64,000 nt of DNA from Paenibacillus ferrarius (lineage in GTDB: Bacteria; Bacillota; Bacilli; Paenibacillales; NBRC-103111), in NCBI RefSeq assembly GCF_002027705.1, contig NZ_MBTG01000033.1:1-64000 (forward strand), in the 5' to 3' direction. Numbering within the stretch: position 1 is the first letter of the stretch; each line of letters opens with the position of its first letter. Of this stretch, positions 47,665 to 56,617 are shown piece after piece. Made by a program: the position numbers and the translations under genes. The notes beneath the pieces were generated by a model that saw only the letters and a list, made by a program, of their open reading frames with translations, made no database searches and had not been told where the DNA came from.

Positions 47665-48675
47665 TTAGCGAAGCTTAAAAGCTTCAGCCAGCAATTCAAT
47701 CGTTCGTACTCTCGTCTCCCACGTGTAGCCGCCGGCAACGACCATAACTTCGTCCACTTGGTAGCTTTCAGCCAAGCTCAGCAGTTGCTTCCTCACCTGC
47801 TGCGGATCGCCAACAATCATCCGGGATCGGTTGTCTCTGACTCTGGTTTGATCCCAATCCGAATAACTATATTGCGCGGCTTCTTCAGGCGACTTCACTC
47901 CGGTGAATTCGCCTTTTTCCATCTGCAGAATGCGCAGATCCACAGAAGAGGCAAGTCCCTCCGCTTCGGCCTGCGTCTCTGCGCACAGCACGTATATGCA
48001 CACCGTCGCCTGCGGCACGACATTAAGCGCGGACGGTCGGAACGAGCTGCGGTAGCTGCGCACCGCTTGCTGCCCTCCCGCTCCGTTGATGAAGTGCGCG
48101 AAGCAGAACGCTGCGCCTGCCTGCGAGGCGTACACCCCGCTCTGTCCAGTGGAGCCGAGCAGCCATACCTGGGGCACCCCGCTCACCAGAGGTGTGGCGC
48201 GGATGCCCTCGAATACATGACCGGGCTCCACCGTGTCGGTGAGGAACCCGAGCAGATCCGTGACTTGCGCCGGGAATCGCTCCAGTCCTTCGAACAGATC
48301 CGCGCTGACGCCGCGCAGCGCTTTGGCTGTATGCGGCGTGCCTCCGGGGGCACGCCCGATGCCAAGGTCGATGCGGCCCGGATACAGCGCCTCGAGCATG
48401 CGGAAGTTCTCAGCGACCTTGTAGGCGCTGTAATGGGGCAGCAGCACACCTCCGGAGCCAAGCCGAATGCGGCTTGTGCGTGCAGCGAGCGTAGAAATAA
48501 GCACCTCTGGCGAGGAGCCTGCAAGTCCTCTGGAATTGTGATGCTCCGATACCCAGAAGCGTGTGTAACCGAGGCGATCCGCCGTCTGCGCCAAAGCAAG
48601 CGTTTGTTGCAGGGCATCGCTATGTGTAAATCCGGAGGAAACCGGCGATTGATCAAGGATACTTAGCTTCAGCAC
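47665..48675 (-). CDS. LLM-class flavin-dependent oxidoreductase
   Basis: This 336-residue luciferase-like monooxygenase starts at GTG 48675 (AAGAAGG upstream), giving MLKLSILDQSPVSSG, the usual start of this group. Family phrases include RFWVSEHHNS, SSPEVLISTLAARTSRIRLGSGG in parts, YKVAENFRMLEALYPGRIDLGIGRAPGG in parts and VWLLGSTGQSG. It should use FMN in a TIM barrel; the substrate is unknown. The longer open frame to 48762 would overlap the upstream terminator. Confidence 0.9.
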   Translation of the reverse strand: MLKLSILDQSPVSSGFTHSDALQQTLALAQTADRLGYTRFWVSEHHNSRGLAGSSPEVLISTLAARTSRIRLGSGGVLLPHYSAYKVAENFRMLEALYPGRIDLGIGRAPGGTPHTAKALRGVSADLFEGLERFPAQVTDLLGFLTDTVEPGHVFEGIRATPLVSGVPQVWLLGSTGQSGVYASQAGAAFCFAHFINGAGGQQAVRSYRSSFRPSALNVVPQATVCIYVLCAETQAEAEGLASSVDLRILQMEKGEFTGVKSPEEAAQYSYSDWDQTRVRDNRSRMIVGDPQQVRKQLLSLAESYQVDEVMVVAGGYTWETRVRTIELLAEAFKLR

Positions 48676-48735
48676 ATTTATACCTTCTTTCTGAATCATC
48701 TGCTGATCTTGATTATACAACGGCCAGCCAACAAA

Positions 48736-48770
48736 AGAAAAAGGACAAACCCTCACAGGCATTGTCCCTT
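48736..48770 (-). terminator. Terminator after TVP38-type gene
   Basis: On the minus strand AGGGACAAT and TTTGTCCT pair around GCCTGTGAGG, followed by TTTTTC. Confidence 0.75.
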
Positions 48771-48849
48771 ATTGTAAAAATCCATGTCATCCAACTTGAT
48801 ACTTACTAAAAGTGTATGGCAAGAGAAGCACTTTATGACAGCATTTTGA

Positions 48850-49515
48850 TTAAACGCCATTCCTTGCTTTAGCAGCCTGTCTCTTGTTAATAAGCAGCGG
48901 CACGCCCGCAAACAGGACATACATCCCCACAGCAGCATAAAACTTCCATGAGCCAATCTCTTGAAACGATGCGCCAAACACATTATACACCACAGCGCCC
49001 GGAATAATTCCGATCAGCGTGCCCCATGTGTAGTCCCAGAAACGAATCTTGGAAAGTCCCGCCCCATAGCTAATGCCATCGAAAGGGAAAAAGGGCATCA
49101 AACGCATATACAAAATGACCATGAAGCCTCTTTGCTCTGCCTTTTGATCGAAGGATTGCAGCTTCTTGCTCTTCAATATGCGCTGAAAGCTGCTGCGGCC
49201 CCATTTTCGCGTAATATAAAAAGATAGCAAAGCACCTGCGCCTGCACCAATGAAATCATAAACGGTTCCCCAGAACGCGCCAAACACATAGCCCCCATAG
49301 AGTGTTAATGGAGTTGCCGGGAACAGCACCAACGGACGGAGCGTGTAGACGATAATATAAAGCAGGCCGCCTAGTGGTCCTAAGTCTCTCAACCACTCGG
49401 TAATTTCGTCCAGATCCAAGCTATACCACACCCCAGTCCATTTCAAAACGAGCAGGCCGGCTCCAGCGGCCAGAAACCACATCACCAGCAACCAAAGCGG
49501 CTTCGAGCGCGCCAT
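48850..49515 (-). CDS. TVP38/TMEM64-family membrane protein
   Basis: This 221-residue protein has five to six hydrophobic segments and the family's central region: RPLVLFPATPLTLYGGYVFG followed by FIGAGAGALLSFYITRKWGR. The start at 49515 follows GGAGGAGGGAG; the frame extends 22 codons further but without a better site. Relatives of the DedA/VTT group act in membrane lipid handling. The gene stands alone. Confidence 0.88.
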   Translation of the reverse strand: MARSKPLWLLVMWFLAAGAGLLVLKWTGVWYSLDLDEITEWLRDLGPLGGLLYIIVYTLRPLVLFPATPLTLYGGYVFGAFWGTVYDFIGAGAGALLSFYITRKWGRSSFQRILKSKKLQSFDQKAEQRGFMVILYMRLMPFFPFDGISYGAGLSKIRFWDYTWGTLIGIIPGAVVYNVFGASFQEIGSWKFYAAVGMYVLFAGVPLLINKRQAAKARNGV

Positions 49516-49868
49516 AGCTCTCCCTCCTCCATGCAACCATTCAATGGCCTCTATGTTATTCTTGCCTTTCATCTTACACAAATTCGGGGTTACTTATCAA
49601 TAATGGGAGGTTTGCTATGAGGTTAGCGTTGTGCAAATGGAACCGAGATCCGTCTGGCCTCGCCATCGGCGACAGCGCATGTCATGTGCAATCATACAAC
49701 TCGGCAAGCTCCCGTTCCTGCTGGCGATAACGTTGTTCCAACTGGGATGTTCCTAAACGGTTAGCACCTCACTTGCTCAGCCAAGTCGCAGCCTCAGCGA
49801 AACAGAAAAACCGCAGGCGCATCGCCCACGGTTCAACTTCTATCTCGTAAATCTCACGATCAAAACAA
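49516..49868. other. 353-bp gap between TVP38-type and chemoreceptor genes
   Basis: Apart from the terminator at 49806-49834, I see no gene, RNA or repeat here. Confidence 0.6.
49806..49834 (-). terminator. Terminator after chemoreceptor gene
   Basis: On the minus strand AACCGTGGGCG and CGCCTGCGGTT pair around ATG, followed by TTTT. Confidence 0.82.
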
Positions 49869-51602
49869 TTACACACGGAATCGGCCAATAAGCGTCTGCA
49901 AATCCGTCGCCATGCCGTTCAAGACGGTGGCGGAGGATACGATTTCCTCCATACTCGCATACTGACCTTCGATATTGGATGAAACGTCTCGCGCTCCCGA
50001 AGCGGTTTGTCCTGCGACTTGATCAATCGCCTGAATGACATCTACCGCAGCTCGGGTTTTGTCTGAAATGGACGTAGAGCTGCCGGCGACTTCCGAAATC
50101 TGTCTGGCGACCTCGTCCATCGCCTCCCGAATCCGCGCGAAGGTGTCACGCGCGACCCCAACAACGTCAAGACCGGTCTCTACCTCACGGCTGCCCGCTT
50201 CGGTAGAACGAACTACTTCTCTGGTTTCCTCCTGAATGCTGGTCACCAAATAAGCCACTTCTTCCGCCGCCGCTCCTGTCTGCATGGAAAGCTTGCGGAC
50301 CTCGTCGGCCACAACCGCAAAACCTTTGCCAGCAGCCCCGGCACGAGCCGCTTCTATCGAAGCATTCAGCGCGAGCATATTCGTTTGTCGCGCAATGTTC
50401 GCAATCAAACCGTTGGCATGAACGATTTGTTCCGAACGTTCGCCCAGCCGCTGCACCGAATTCGCCAGCTCCCTCATCTTCTGATGAATCGCATTCATCT
50501 GGGCGATCGCTGTTTCCACCGCCGCATTCCCTTCGCCTGCCTCTTGCAGGGCAAGTGAGGACTGCTCGTTGGCGGATTGCGTTACGCTCGCAATTTGAAT
50601 AACCGCAGCTGACATTTCCTCCATTATGGCAACACCTCGATGTATACTTCTTACCTGTTCATCCGTCCCCATCGAGATAAGCTGAACGGTATTCGTTATC
50701 CGTTCTGAGGATTGGCTGACTTGCTCGGAGTTGCTGCTCAGTGCTTCCGAAGCGGCAGCCACCTGCTGGGCACTGCCTCCTACTTGACTAATTAAGCTAT
50801 GTAAATTCACTTTCATTTGGTTAAAAGCAGTAGCCAGATCTCTTAATTCATCCTGATTCTTCACCTGAATGTCACCGACCGTCAAGTCACAAGCAGCGAT
50901 GCGTTCCGCTGCCCGCACCATGGCACGCATCGGCGTAACAATCATCCGCGAAAGCAGCAAGCCCATAGCCAAAGCAAACAGAAATGCGATCAAACTAACC
51001 CAAATAAGCGTTCGTACGGTTGATTCAACCACATCATGATTGCGCACAGCTGCTTCATCCTCGATGCCTTTTTCCAGCTCTTCTATTTTCGCTGCCGCCT
51101 GTGTCAATGTCTCCGTGGTTGGGATCGCCCACTGGGCAGCTTCGGCCTTGGCTAAAGCCGCGTTCCCTTTGCTCGCGTATTCCGTGACTTTCTTGACCAG
51201 ACGAGCAAAAGTCATATTCGAATCGATCATGGACTGGATGGCACCTTGCTCGTCCTCAACGTGGGCAAGCTCCCCCATCTGAGTGATAATCGAAGCAAGC
51301 CTTGCGTTCATATCCGTCAAAAGCTTCTCTTTATCCGGAGTTGGATCAAGCACATAGCCCAGCAGCATACTGTTCTGCATTTGCGTTTTCTCCTTGATCT
51401 CCGAAACATGATGCAGAATGGCCACATTATCACTAAGCAGCTTAGAGTAAGAACTGTCTACTTTATTTAAATAGGCATATGACATCCCGCTGGTCACCGC
51501 AACGAGTAATGATACAATGACGAAGGTTCCTACGATTTTGCTTCTCAAGGACAATGCTAGAATCGTTTTCTTTGAAATAGTGGACCTCAGTTTAGCCATC
51601 AT
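49869..51602 (-). CDS. Methyl-accepting chemotaxis protein
   Basis: This 577-residue receptor starts at ATG 51602 with GAGGGG 7 nt upstream. TM1 (about 20-40) is followed by a four-helix-bundle sensor domain (about 45-190), TM2 (about 198-220), HAMP (about 220-275) and the signalling domain, whose tip reads [25 protein letters not shown] in parts. It is complete and next to the mgl transporter, so it may sense galactose or the sugar-loaded MglB, although it could be unrelated. Confidence 0.95.
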   Translation of the reverse strand: MMAKLRSTISKKTILALSLRSKIVGTFVIVSLLVAVTSGMSYAYLNKVDSSYSKLLSDNVAILHHVSEIKEKTQMQNSMLLGYVLDPTPDKEKLLTDMNARLASIITQMGELAHVEDEQGAIQSMIDSNMTFARLVKKVTEYASKGNAALAKAEAAQWAIPTTETLTQAAAKIEELEKGIEDEAAVRNHDVVESTVRTLIWVSLIAFLFALAMGLLLSRMIVTPMRAMVRAAERIAACDLTVGDIQVKNQDELRDLATAFNQMKVNLHSLISQVGGSAQQVAAASEALSSNSEQVSQSSERITNTVQLISMGTDEQVRSIHRGVAIMEEMSAAVIQIASVTQSANEQSSLALQEAGEGNAAVETAIAQMNAIHQKMRELANSVQRLGERSEQIVHANGLIANIARQTNMLALNASIEAARAGAAGKGFAVVADEVRKLSMQTGAAAEEVAYLVTSIQEETREVVRSTEAGSREVETGLDVVGVARDTFARIREAMDEVARQISEVAGSSTSISDKTRAAVDVIQAIDQVAGQTASGARDVSSNIEGQYASMEEIVSSATVLNGMATDLQTLIGRFRV

Positions 51603-51717
51603 GAACACGCCCCTCTTTTTGGTAACCGCTTTCATAATTGACGCGATAACAGACTGCCCTTAAGTTGCGACAGCCTGCTTCACTTATTTGATCTATTAAC
51701 TTATTTATTCTATTAAC

Positions 51718-52749
51718 TTATTTCGAGTTCATGTATTTACGCATATCGAATGCTACTGCGGCGACAATAATGACACCTTTGATAATCAGCTGCCAGTATG
51801 GGCTGATCCCGATGAACGTCAAGCCATAGTTGATAACGCTGAAGATCAATACACCGGCAAGTACGCCCGGAACTGTACCAATACCACCGGAAGTGGATAC
51901 GCCGCCGACTACGCAAGCCGCAATGGCATCCAGCTCGTACATATTTCCATAGTTGTTCGTGGCTCCGCCTGTTCTTGCTGCTTCCAGTACCCCGGCTAAT
52001 CCGTACAATGCTCCTGCAATGGAGTAGATATAGATTAAGTAACGGTTAACATTGATCCCGGAAACAGTTGCCGCATGAATGTTGCCGCCAATGGCATACA
52101 TGTATTTCCCAAGCTTCGTTTTGTTGAAAACGATCCAAACGATAATGGCAACGACGATCGCGATAATGACAATGTAAGGAATCGAATAGGTGGCATCTGA
52201 TCCAATGGAACCTGTGCCGATCTTACTGAAGTCCGGTCTCAAGCCACCGATAGGCTGAGATTGATTCGGCTTCATATCGAAGTAAAGGGAGTTTGCTCCG
52301 TATACCGCAACCATTGTCCCTAGGGTCGCAATGAATGGCGGAACTTTTAATTTCGCTACAATCAATCCGTTAATAAGACCTACCAATAAGCCTGCAATAA
52401 TGGCTAGAATAATCGGAACCAAGAGCGGCAGATGCGGCAGATCCGGGAAGAATCGGCGACCGTAATCTTGCGTTTGCAGCATGGAAGCCGAGATAACAGC
52501 AGTCAGACCAACGATCCGTCCAGTCGAAAGATCTGTTCCTCCTGTAATCAAGATGAATGCAGCACCCAAGGCGATGATAACGCGTGTAGACGATTGCAGC
52601 AAAATATCTCTAAGAATATTCACCGATAAAAAACGTGGATCATAGATCGCGATTCCGATGACTAACACGACAAGCACGATGTAAATTGCGTATTTGGTCA
52701 CGAACCCACTGATATCTCTGGATTTTAAAGTTTCTGTCTTAGTACTCAT
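51718..52749 (-). CDS. mglC: Galactose/methyl-galactoside ABC transporter permease MglC
   Basis: This 343-residue permease of the CUT2 (ribose/galactose) class has about eight to ten helices and ITGGTDLSTGRIVGL and AKLKVPPFIATLGTM, family hallmarks. The start at 52749 follows GGAGGGGG. It lies 17 bp behind mglA and is last in the operon. Confidence 0.95.
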   Translation of the reverse strand: MSTKTETLKSRDISGFVTKYAIYIVLVVLVIGIAIYDPRFLSVNILRDILLQSSTRVIIALGAAFILITGGTDLSTGRIVGLTAVISASMLQTQDYGRRFFPDLPHLPLLVPIILAIIAGLLVGLINGLIVAKLKVPPFIATLGTMVAVYGANSLYFDMKPNQSQPIGGLRPDFSKIGTGSIGSDATYSIPYIVIIAIVVAIIVWIVFNKTKLGKYMYAIGGNIHAATVSGINVNRYLIYIYSIAGALYGLAGVLEAARTGGATNNYGNMYELDAIAACVVGGVSTSGGIGTVPGVLAGVLIFSVINYGLTFIGISPYWQLIIKGVIIVAAVAFDMRKYMNSK

Positions 52750-52766
52750 GTTTCTTGCCCCCTCCA

Positions 52767-54281
52767 TTATGCCATATGCTGTGCAGCAAGGCGCATGATC
52801 TCTTCTTCTGTTGCTTTCTTTCCATCTACAATCCCCGTAAGGCGCCCTTCGCACATGACCATGATTCGGTCTGACATCCCAAGTAGCTCCGGCATTTCAG
52901 AAGAGATCATGATAATACTTTTCCCCTGTTTCGCAAGATCGGCAATGATGGAGTAAATCTCAAACTTAGCCCCTACGTCGATCCCCCGTGTCGGTTCATC
53001 GAGCAGAAGGACATCGGGCTCTGTCAGGAGCCATCTGGCGAGTAGCACCTTTTGCTGGTTGCCGCCAGACAAATTCTTAATTAACGCATGCATATTCGGT
53101 GTTTTGACGCGCAGCATCTCAATGCTGCGTTCCACTTCTACTTTGCGTTTCGCTTCATTAATGAAGCCAAGCGGATTCATATAACGGTTCAAATTGGCGA
53201 TAACCGTGTTCTCCAACACAGAAAGCACAGGGAAAATTCCCGTAACACGGCGCTCTTCCGTCAGCAGCGCAATTTTATTTCTAATGGCATCAATTGGTGA
53301 CTTGAGTTTAACAGGCTTGCCATGCATCGAAATGCTGCCAGCAGCCAAGCCTCTCATTCCGAACAAGGCTTCAATCAGCTCTGTACGCTGTGCGCCAACC
53401 AGACCGCCAACGCCTAATATTTCACCTTTACGAAGATCAAAAGAAACATTCTTAAACGATTTCGGAACAACCGAAGTCAGTCCCTCAACTTTCATCAATA
53501 CACCATTGGGTACGTTGCTGCGCTCAGGAAATCGCTCTTTCAGATCACGCCCGACCATCTTGGAAATAATCATATCTGTGGTAAGATCAGCCGACGCCCA
53601 CGTGCCAATTTTGGTACCATCCCGCATAATCGTCACTTCATCCGAGATTTCAAGAATTTCTTCCATTTTATGTGAAATATAGATGATAGAAACGCCACGA
53701 CTTCTTAGATCGCGAATAATGCGAAACAATTGCTCAACTTCATTGCCTGTTAGCGACGATGTCGGCTCATCCATAACAATGACTTTCGAATTGAAGGAAA
53801 CCGCCTTAGCAATTTCAATAGATTGTACTTTGGAAACCGATAGCGTTCCCACAAGGGTATCCGGCTTAATATCCATTTGGAGTTGTTTGAACAGGCTCTC
53901 TGTATCTTTGCGCATCTTTTTGTGATCGACTAATTTCAAAGGACCGATACCTTTGAGCGGGAAGCGACCCAGCCAAATGTTCTCCATCACATTGCGATGA
54001 GGAACGGGGTGAAGCTCTTGATGAATCATGGAAATACCGTTCGCTAACGCATCTTTCGAATTCTGAATGGAGACAACCTCGCCATTCAGCTTGATTTCTC
54101 CTCCATCCGGCTTATAAATACCGAACAAACATTTCATTAACGTCGACTTCCCAGCCCCGTTCTCTCCCATCAATGCATGCACGCTGCCTGGGCGAACTTG
54201 GAGGGTAACGTTATCAAGCGCTTTCACGCCAGGGAACTCTTTGGAGATTTGATTCATTTCCAGTAAATAGTCTGCAGTCAT
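52767..54281 (-). CDS. mglA: Galactose/methyl-galactoside ABC transporter ATPase MglA
   Basis: This 504-residue protein contains two fused ABC domains. The first has Walker A GENGAGKST, signature LSVSKVQ and Walker B VIVMDEPTSSL. The second is of the reduced CUT2 type, GGLVGAQRTE in place of Walker A, with LSGGNQQKV and LLLDEPTRGIDVG. I choose the ATG at 54281 behind GGGGGAAT; the frame runs 45 codons further upstream without support. Confidence 0.96.
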   Translation of the reverse strand: MTADYLLEMNQISKEFPGVKALDNVTLQVRPGSVHALMGENGAGKSTLMKCLFGIYKPDGGEIKLNGEVVSIQNSKDALANGISMIHQELHPVPHRNVMENIWLGRFPLKGIGPLKLVDHKKMRKDTESLFKQLQMDIKPDTLVGTLSVSKVQSIEIAKAVSFNSKVIVMDEPTSSLTGNEVEQLFRIIRDLRSRGVSIIYISHKMEEILEISDEVTIMRDGTKIGTWASADLTTDMIISKMVGRDLKERFPERSNVPNGVLMKVEGLTSVVPKSFKNVSFDLRKGEILGVGGLVGAQRTELIEALFGMRGLAAGSISMHGKPVKLKSPIDAIRNKIALLTEERRVTGIFPVLSVLENTVIANLNRYMNPLGFINEAKRKVEVERSIEMLRVKTPNMHALIKNLSGGNQQKVLLARWLLTEPDVLLLDEPTRGIDVGAKFEIYSIIADLAKQGKSIIMISSEMPELLGMSDRIMVMCEGRLTGIVDGKKATEEEIMRLAAQHMA

Positions 54282-54379
54282 GGTAATTCCCCCTACCAGC
54301 TCACGATAATCCCCACAAAGTGAAGCCTTTCTTCGAAGCTTATGTCTCTTAGCCTTTGCACGGGTTTCCAAATAAGGAA

Positions 54380-54408
54380 GGCAAGAGCTCGACGCTGCTG
54401 CTCTTGCC
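54380..54408 (-). other. Stable hairpin between mglB and mglA
   Basis: GGCAAGAGC and GCTCTTGCC form a perfect 9-bp stem with an 11-nt loop, followed on the minus strand by TTCCTTATTT. The T-run is weak, so this is probably a partial terminator or an mRNA-stabilising hairpin that keeps MglB more abundant than MglA and MglC. Confidence 0.7.
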
Positions 54409-54422
54409 CGCTTCACTCTGGA

Positions 54423-55502
54423 TTACTTCGCTTCGTTCATGTTCTCTTTAGTAATCTTTTTGTAGGAAATCCATACATATTTACCGTCAGTTACATCATA
54501 ACCCGTTGTTTCTTTGCTAGGCGTTTTGCCGTTAGCAAGAGCTGTTGCTACGTTCGTCGTTGCCGCACCTTGGTTTTTGGCATCGTTCAGAACAGTTCCG
54601 AGCAATGTGCCATCGCTAAGCGCTTGAAGAGCAGGAGCTGTTGCATCTACGCCAACAACCGGCAAGAATTTATTGTCTTTGAAATAGCCTTTTGCTTTCA
54701 GAGCTTCGATAGCGCCAAGAGCCATATCATCGTTGTTCGCAAGAACTGCTTCGATTTTGCTTTCGTTGGAAGCTAGGAAGGCTGCCATTTTTTCTTGGCC
54801 TTTAACACGGTCCCACATCGCTGTGTCTTCTGCTACTTTTTCTACACCCATGCCTGCATCCGTAATCGCTTGGATGGAGAACTTCGTGCGAAGCTCAGCA
54901 TCTTGATGTCCTGGCTCGCCTTTAAGCATCACGTATTGGATTTTACCGTCTTTGTTTTTGTCTGCTTCCGGATGAGCTTTGAAGTAGTCAACCAGCAATT
55001 GGCCTTCCATTGTACCGGATTGCTCGGCTTTAGCGCCTACGTAGTAAACTTTATCCCATTTCTTCATGTCATCAGCCAAAGGCTCGCGGTTCAAGAAAAC
55101 AACCGGTACATTCGCTGCTTTCGCTTTGTCGATGATCACGCCTGCCGCTGTACGGTCAACCGCGTTGATCGCTAGAGCGTTTACTTTTTTCGTGATGAAA
55201 AGGTCAACTTTATCATTTTGTGTGGGTTGAGAGTTTTGGCTGTCTACGATATCAACCGTTGCTTTATCCTTTGCAGCATCAGCGATCGCTGCGCGAACAC
55301 CAGACATGAAAGTATCATCAAATTTATAGATCGCTACACCGATTGTCGGTTTTTTACCTGTGTCAGCTGCTTTAGGCGTTGCTGTCGCTGCTGCACCTGT
55401 AGATGCTGCCGGAGCTGGTGTTGCTGTTTCTGTTTTATTGCCGCAGCCTACAACGGTTGCTACCAATGCGCCTGCCACTGCAAGAGTAAGAAGTTTTTTC
55501 AA
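54423..55502 (-). CDS. mglB: Galactose-binding lipoprotein MglB
   Basis: This 359-residue type I binding protein starts at TTG 55502 with GGGAGGG upstream. The signal peptide ends in the lipobox VVGC (Cys20), then an Ala/Thr/Pro linker. The body shows MglB traits: DKNKDGKIQYVML, which corresponds to the calcium-binding loop of E. coli MglB, and LKGEPGHQDAELR, NNDDMALGAIEALKAKG and VVGVDATAPAL. It delivers galactose or methyl-galactosides to MglA/MglC. Confidence 0.94.
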   Translation of the reverse strand: MKKLLTLAVAGALVATVVGCGNKTETATPAPAASTGAAATATPKAADTGKKPTIGVAIYKFDDTFMSGVRAAIADAAKDKATVDIVDSQNSQPTQNDKVDLFITKKVNALAINAVDRTAAGVIIDKAKAANVPVVFLNREPLADDMKKWDKVYYVGAKAEQSGTMEGQLLVDYFKAHPEADKNKDGKIQYVMLKGEPGHQDAELRTKFSIQAITDAGMGVEKVAEDTAMWDRVKGQEKMAAFLASNESKIEAVLANNDDMALGAIEALKAKGYFKDNKFLPVVGVDATAPALQALSDGTLLGTVLNDAKNQGAATTNVATALANGKTPSKETTGYDVTDGKYVWISYKKITKENMNEAK

Positions 55503-55547
55503 AGTAAGACCCTCCCTAAAAGGTTGTTTTGTTTATTTACATTTCCT

Positions 55548-55596
55548 ACTATACGGGATCGCATGTTCAAAACAAATGCAATATCCTCACATGTTC
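55548..55596 (-). promoter_or_regulatory. mglB promoter region with GAACATGYGA direct repeat
   Basis: On the minus strand a -10 candidate TATAGT (55548-55553) has only a weak -35. Two copies of GAACATG[CT]GA lie at 55559-55568 and 55587-55596, 28 bp apart. They may bind the local regulator, but the spacing is not that of a usual AraC-type site. Confidence 0.45.
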
Positions 55597-55610
55597 TATC
55601 GAAATTCTCA

Positions 55611-56594
55611 TCACTTTATGAAGGGAAATAACAGCTTCTGATTGTCCGACCAGAACATATTCTCGAGGTCAATCGCCCTAATCCCTGTGTCTACGCGGTT
55701 TGGAACCTTTTTCCCCTTGGAAGCTTCGACCGCGTTCTTGACGCCTAAATAGCCGATGCTGAAGGGATTTTGAACAATCGTCGCTTGAATAACGCCTTCT
55801 TGCAGCAGCTCCAGCTCTTCAGAAGTGCTGTCGAAGGTGATAATCTTGATCTTGTCCTGCACATTCAACCGCTGTACAGCATCGGCCACGCCGATCGAAG
55901 AAATCTCATTCAACGCAACAATCCCGTCCAAATCCGGATTCTTCTCCACAATACTTTGCGTCATCTGCGAGGCAACCTCGCGATCCGTCAAACTATACAC
56001 CTTGTCCACAACGTGAACATCTGTGTATTTCGATATTTCATCCAGAAGACCTTGCTCCCGGAGTTCTGTATTGCGCTCCCCTTGCTTAAAACTTACGATG
56101 GCGATCTGTCCGCTGGTGCCAGCGAGTTTAATGAGCTGCTTCCCTGCCAGTCGCCCTGCTTCATAGTTGTTAGCCCCTATAAAGCTCTTCGCTTTAGGAG
56201 ACTCTACTTCCGAATCGATCGTAATAACAGGAATGCCCATGCCCGCTGCATCCTCAACGACCTGAGAAAGCTCCTTGTAATCGTTCGACGCCAGAACAAT
56301 AGCATCCGGTCTGCTGCTAATGGATTGCTCTACCAAAGCAATTTGTCCCAACACATCGGCCTCGTCACCAGGTGCGCGGAAATCCAAAGCAACATCAAAT
56401 TCTTTGGCAGCTACCTCTGCACCCATCTTTACCGTTTTCCAATAATCACCGTTTTGGCTCCTAAGCACGACTTCCAAATGCCTTTTCTGTTCCGTTGGGG
56501 TGATTTCGGTTTGTCGCGAGCAGGAGGACACGGAGACGACAGCGATCAGGATGGCAAACAGCAAGGGGCCTAGTTGTTTCATTGTTTTATCCAT
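55611..56594 (-). CDS. Periplasmic-type sugar-binding lipoprotein, likely sensory
   Basis: This 327-residue type I binding protein has a signal peptide ending in SVSSC and a fold with QNGDYWKTVKMGAEVAAKEF, SRPDAIVLASND and DGIVALNEISSIGVADAV, shown in parts. It lies directly behind the sensor kinase gene and ahead of mglB, the arrangement in which a binding protein presents its sugar to a membrane kinase. It has no permease of its own here besides MglC. Confidence 0.88.
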   Translation of the reverse strand: MDKTMKQLGPLLFAILIAVVSVSSCSRQTEITPTEQKRHLEVVLRSQNGDYWKTVKMGAEVAAKEFDVALDFRAPGDEADVLGQIALVEQSISSRPDAIVLASNDYKELSQVVEDAAGMGIPVITIDSEVESPKAKSFIGANNYEAGRLAGKQLIKLAGTSGQIAIVSFKQGERNTELREQGLLDEISKYTDVHVVDKVYSLTDREVASQMTQSIVEKNPDLDGIVALNEISSIGVADAVQRLNVQDKIKIITFDSTSEELELLQEGVIQATIVQNPFSIGYLGVKNAVEASKGKKVPNRVDTGIRAIDLENMFWSDNQKLLFPFIK

Positions 56595-56617
56595 CGTTTC
56601 TCCTTCCTATTCATCGT

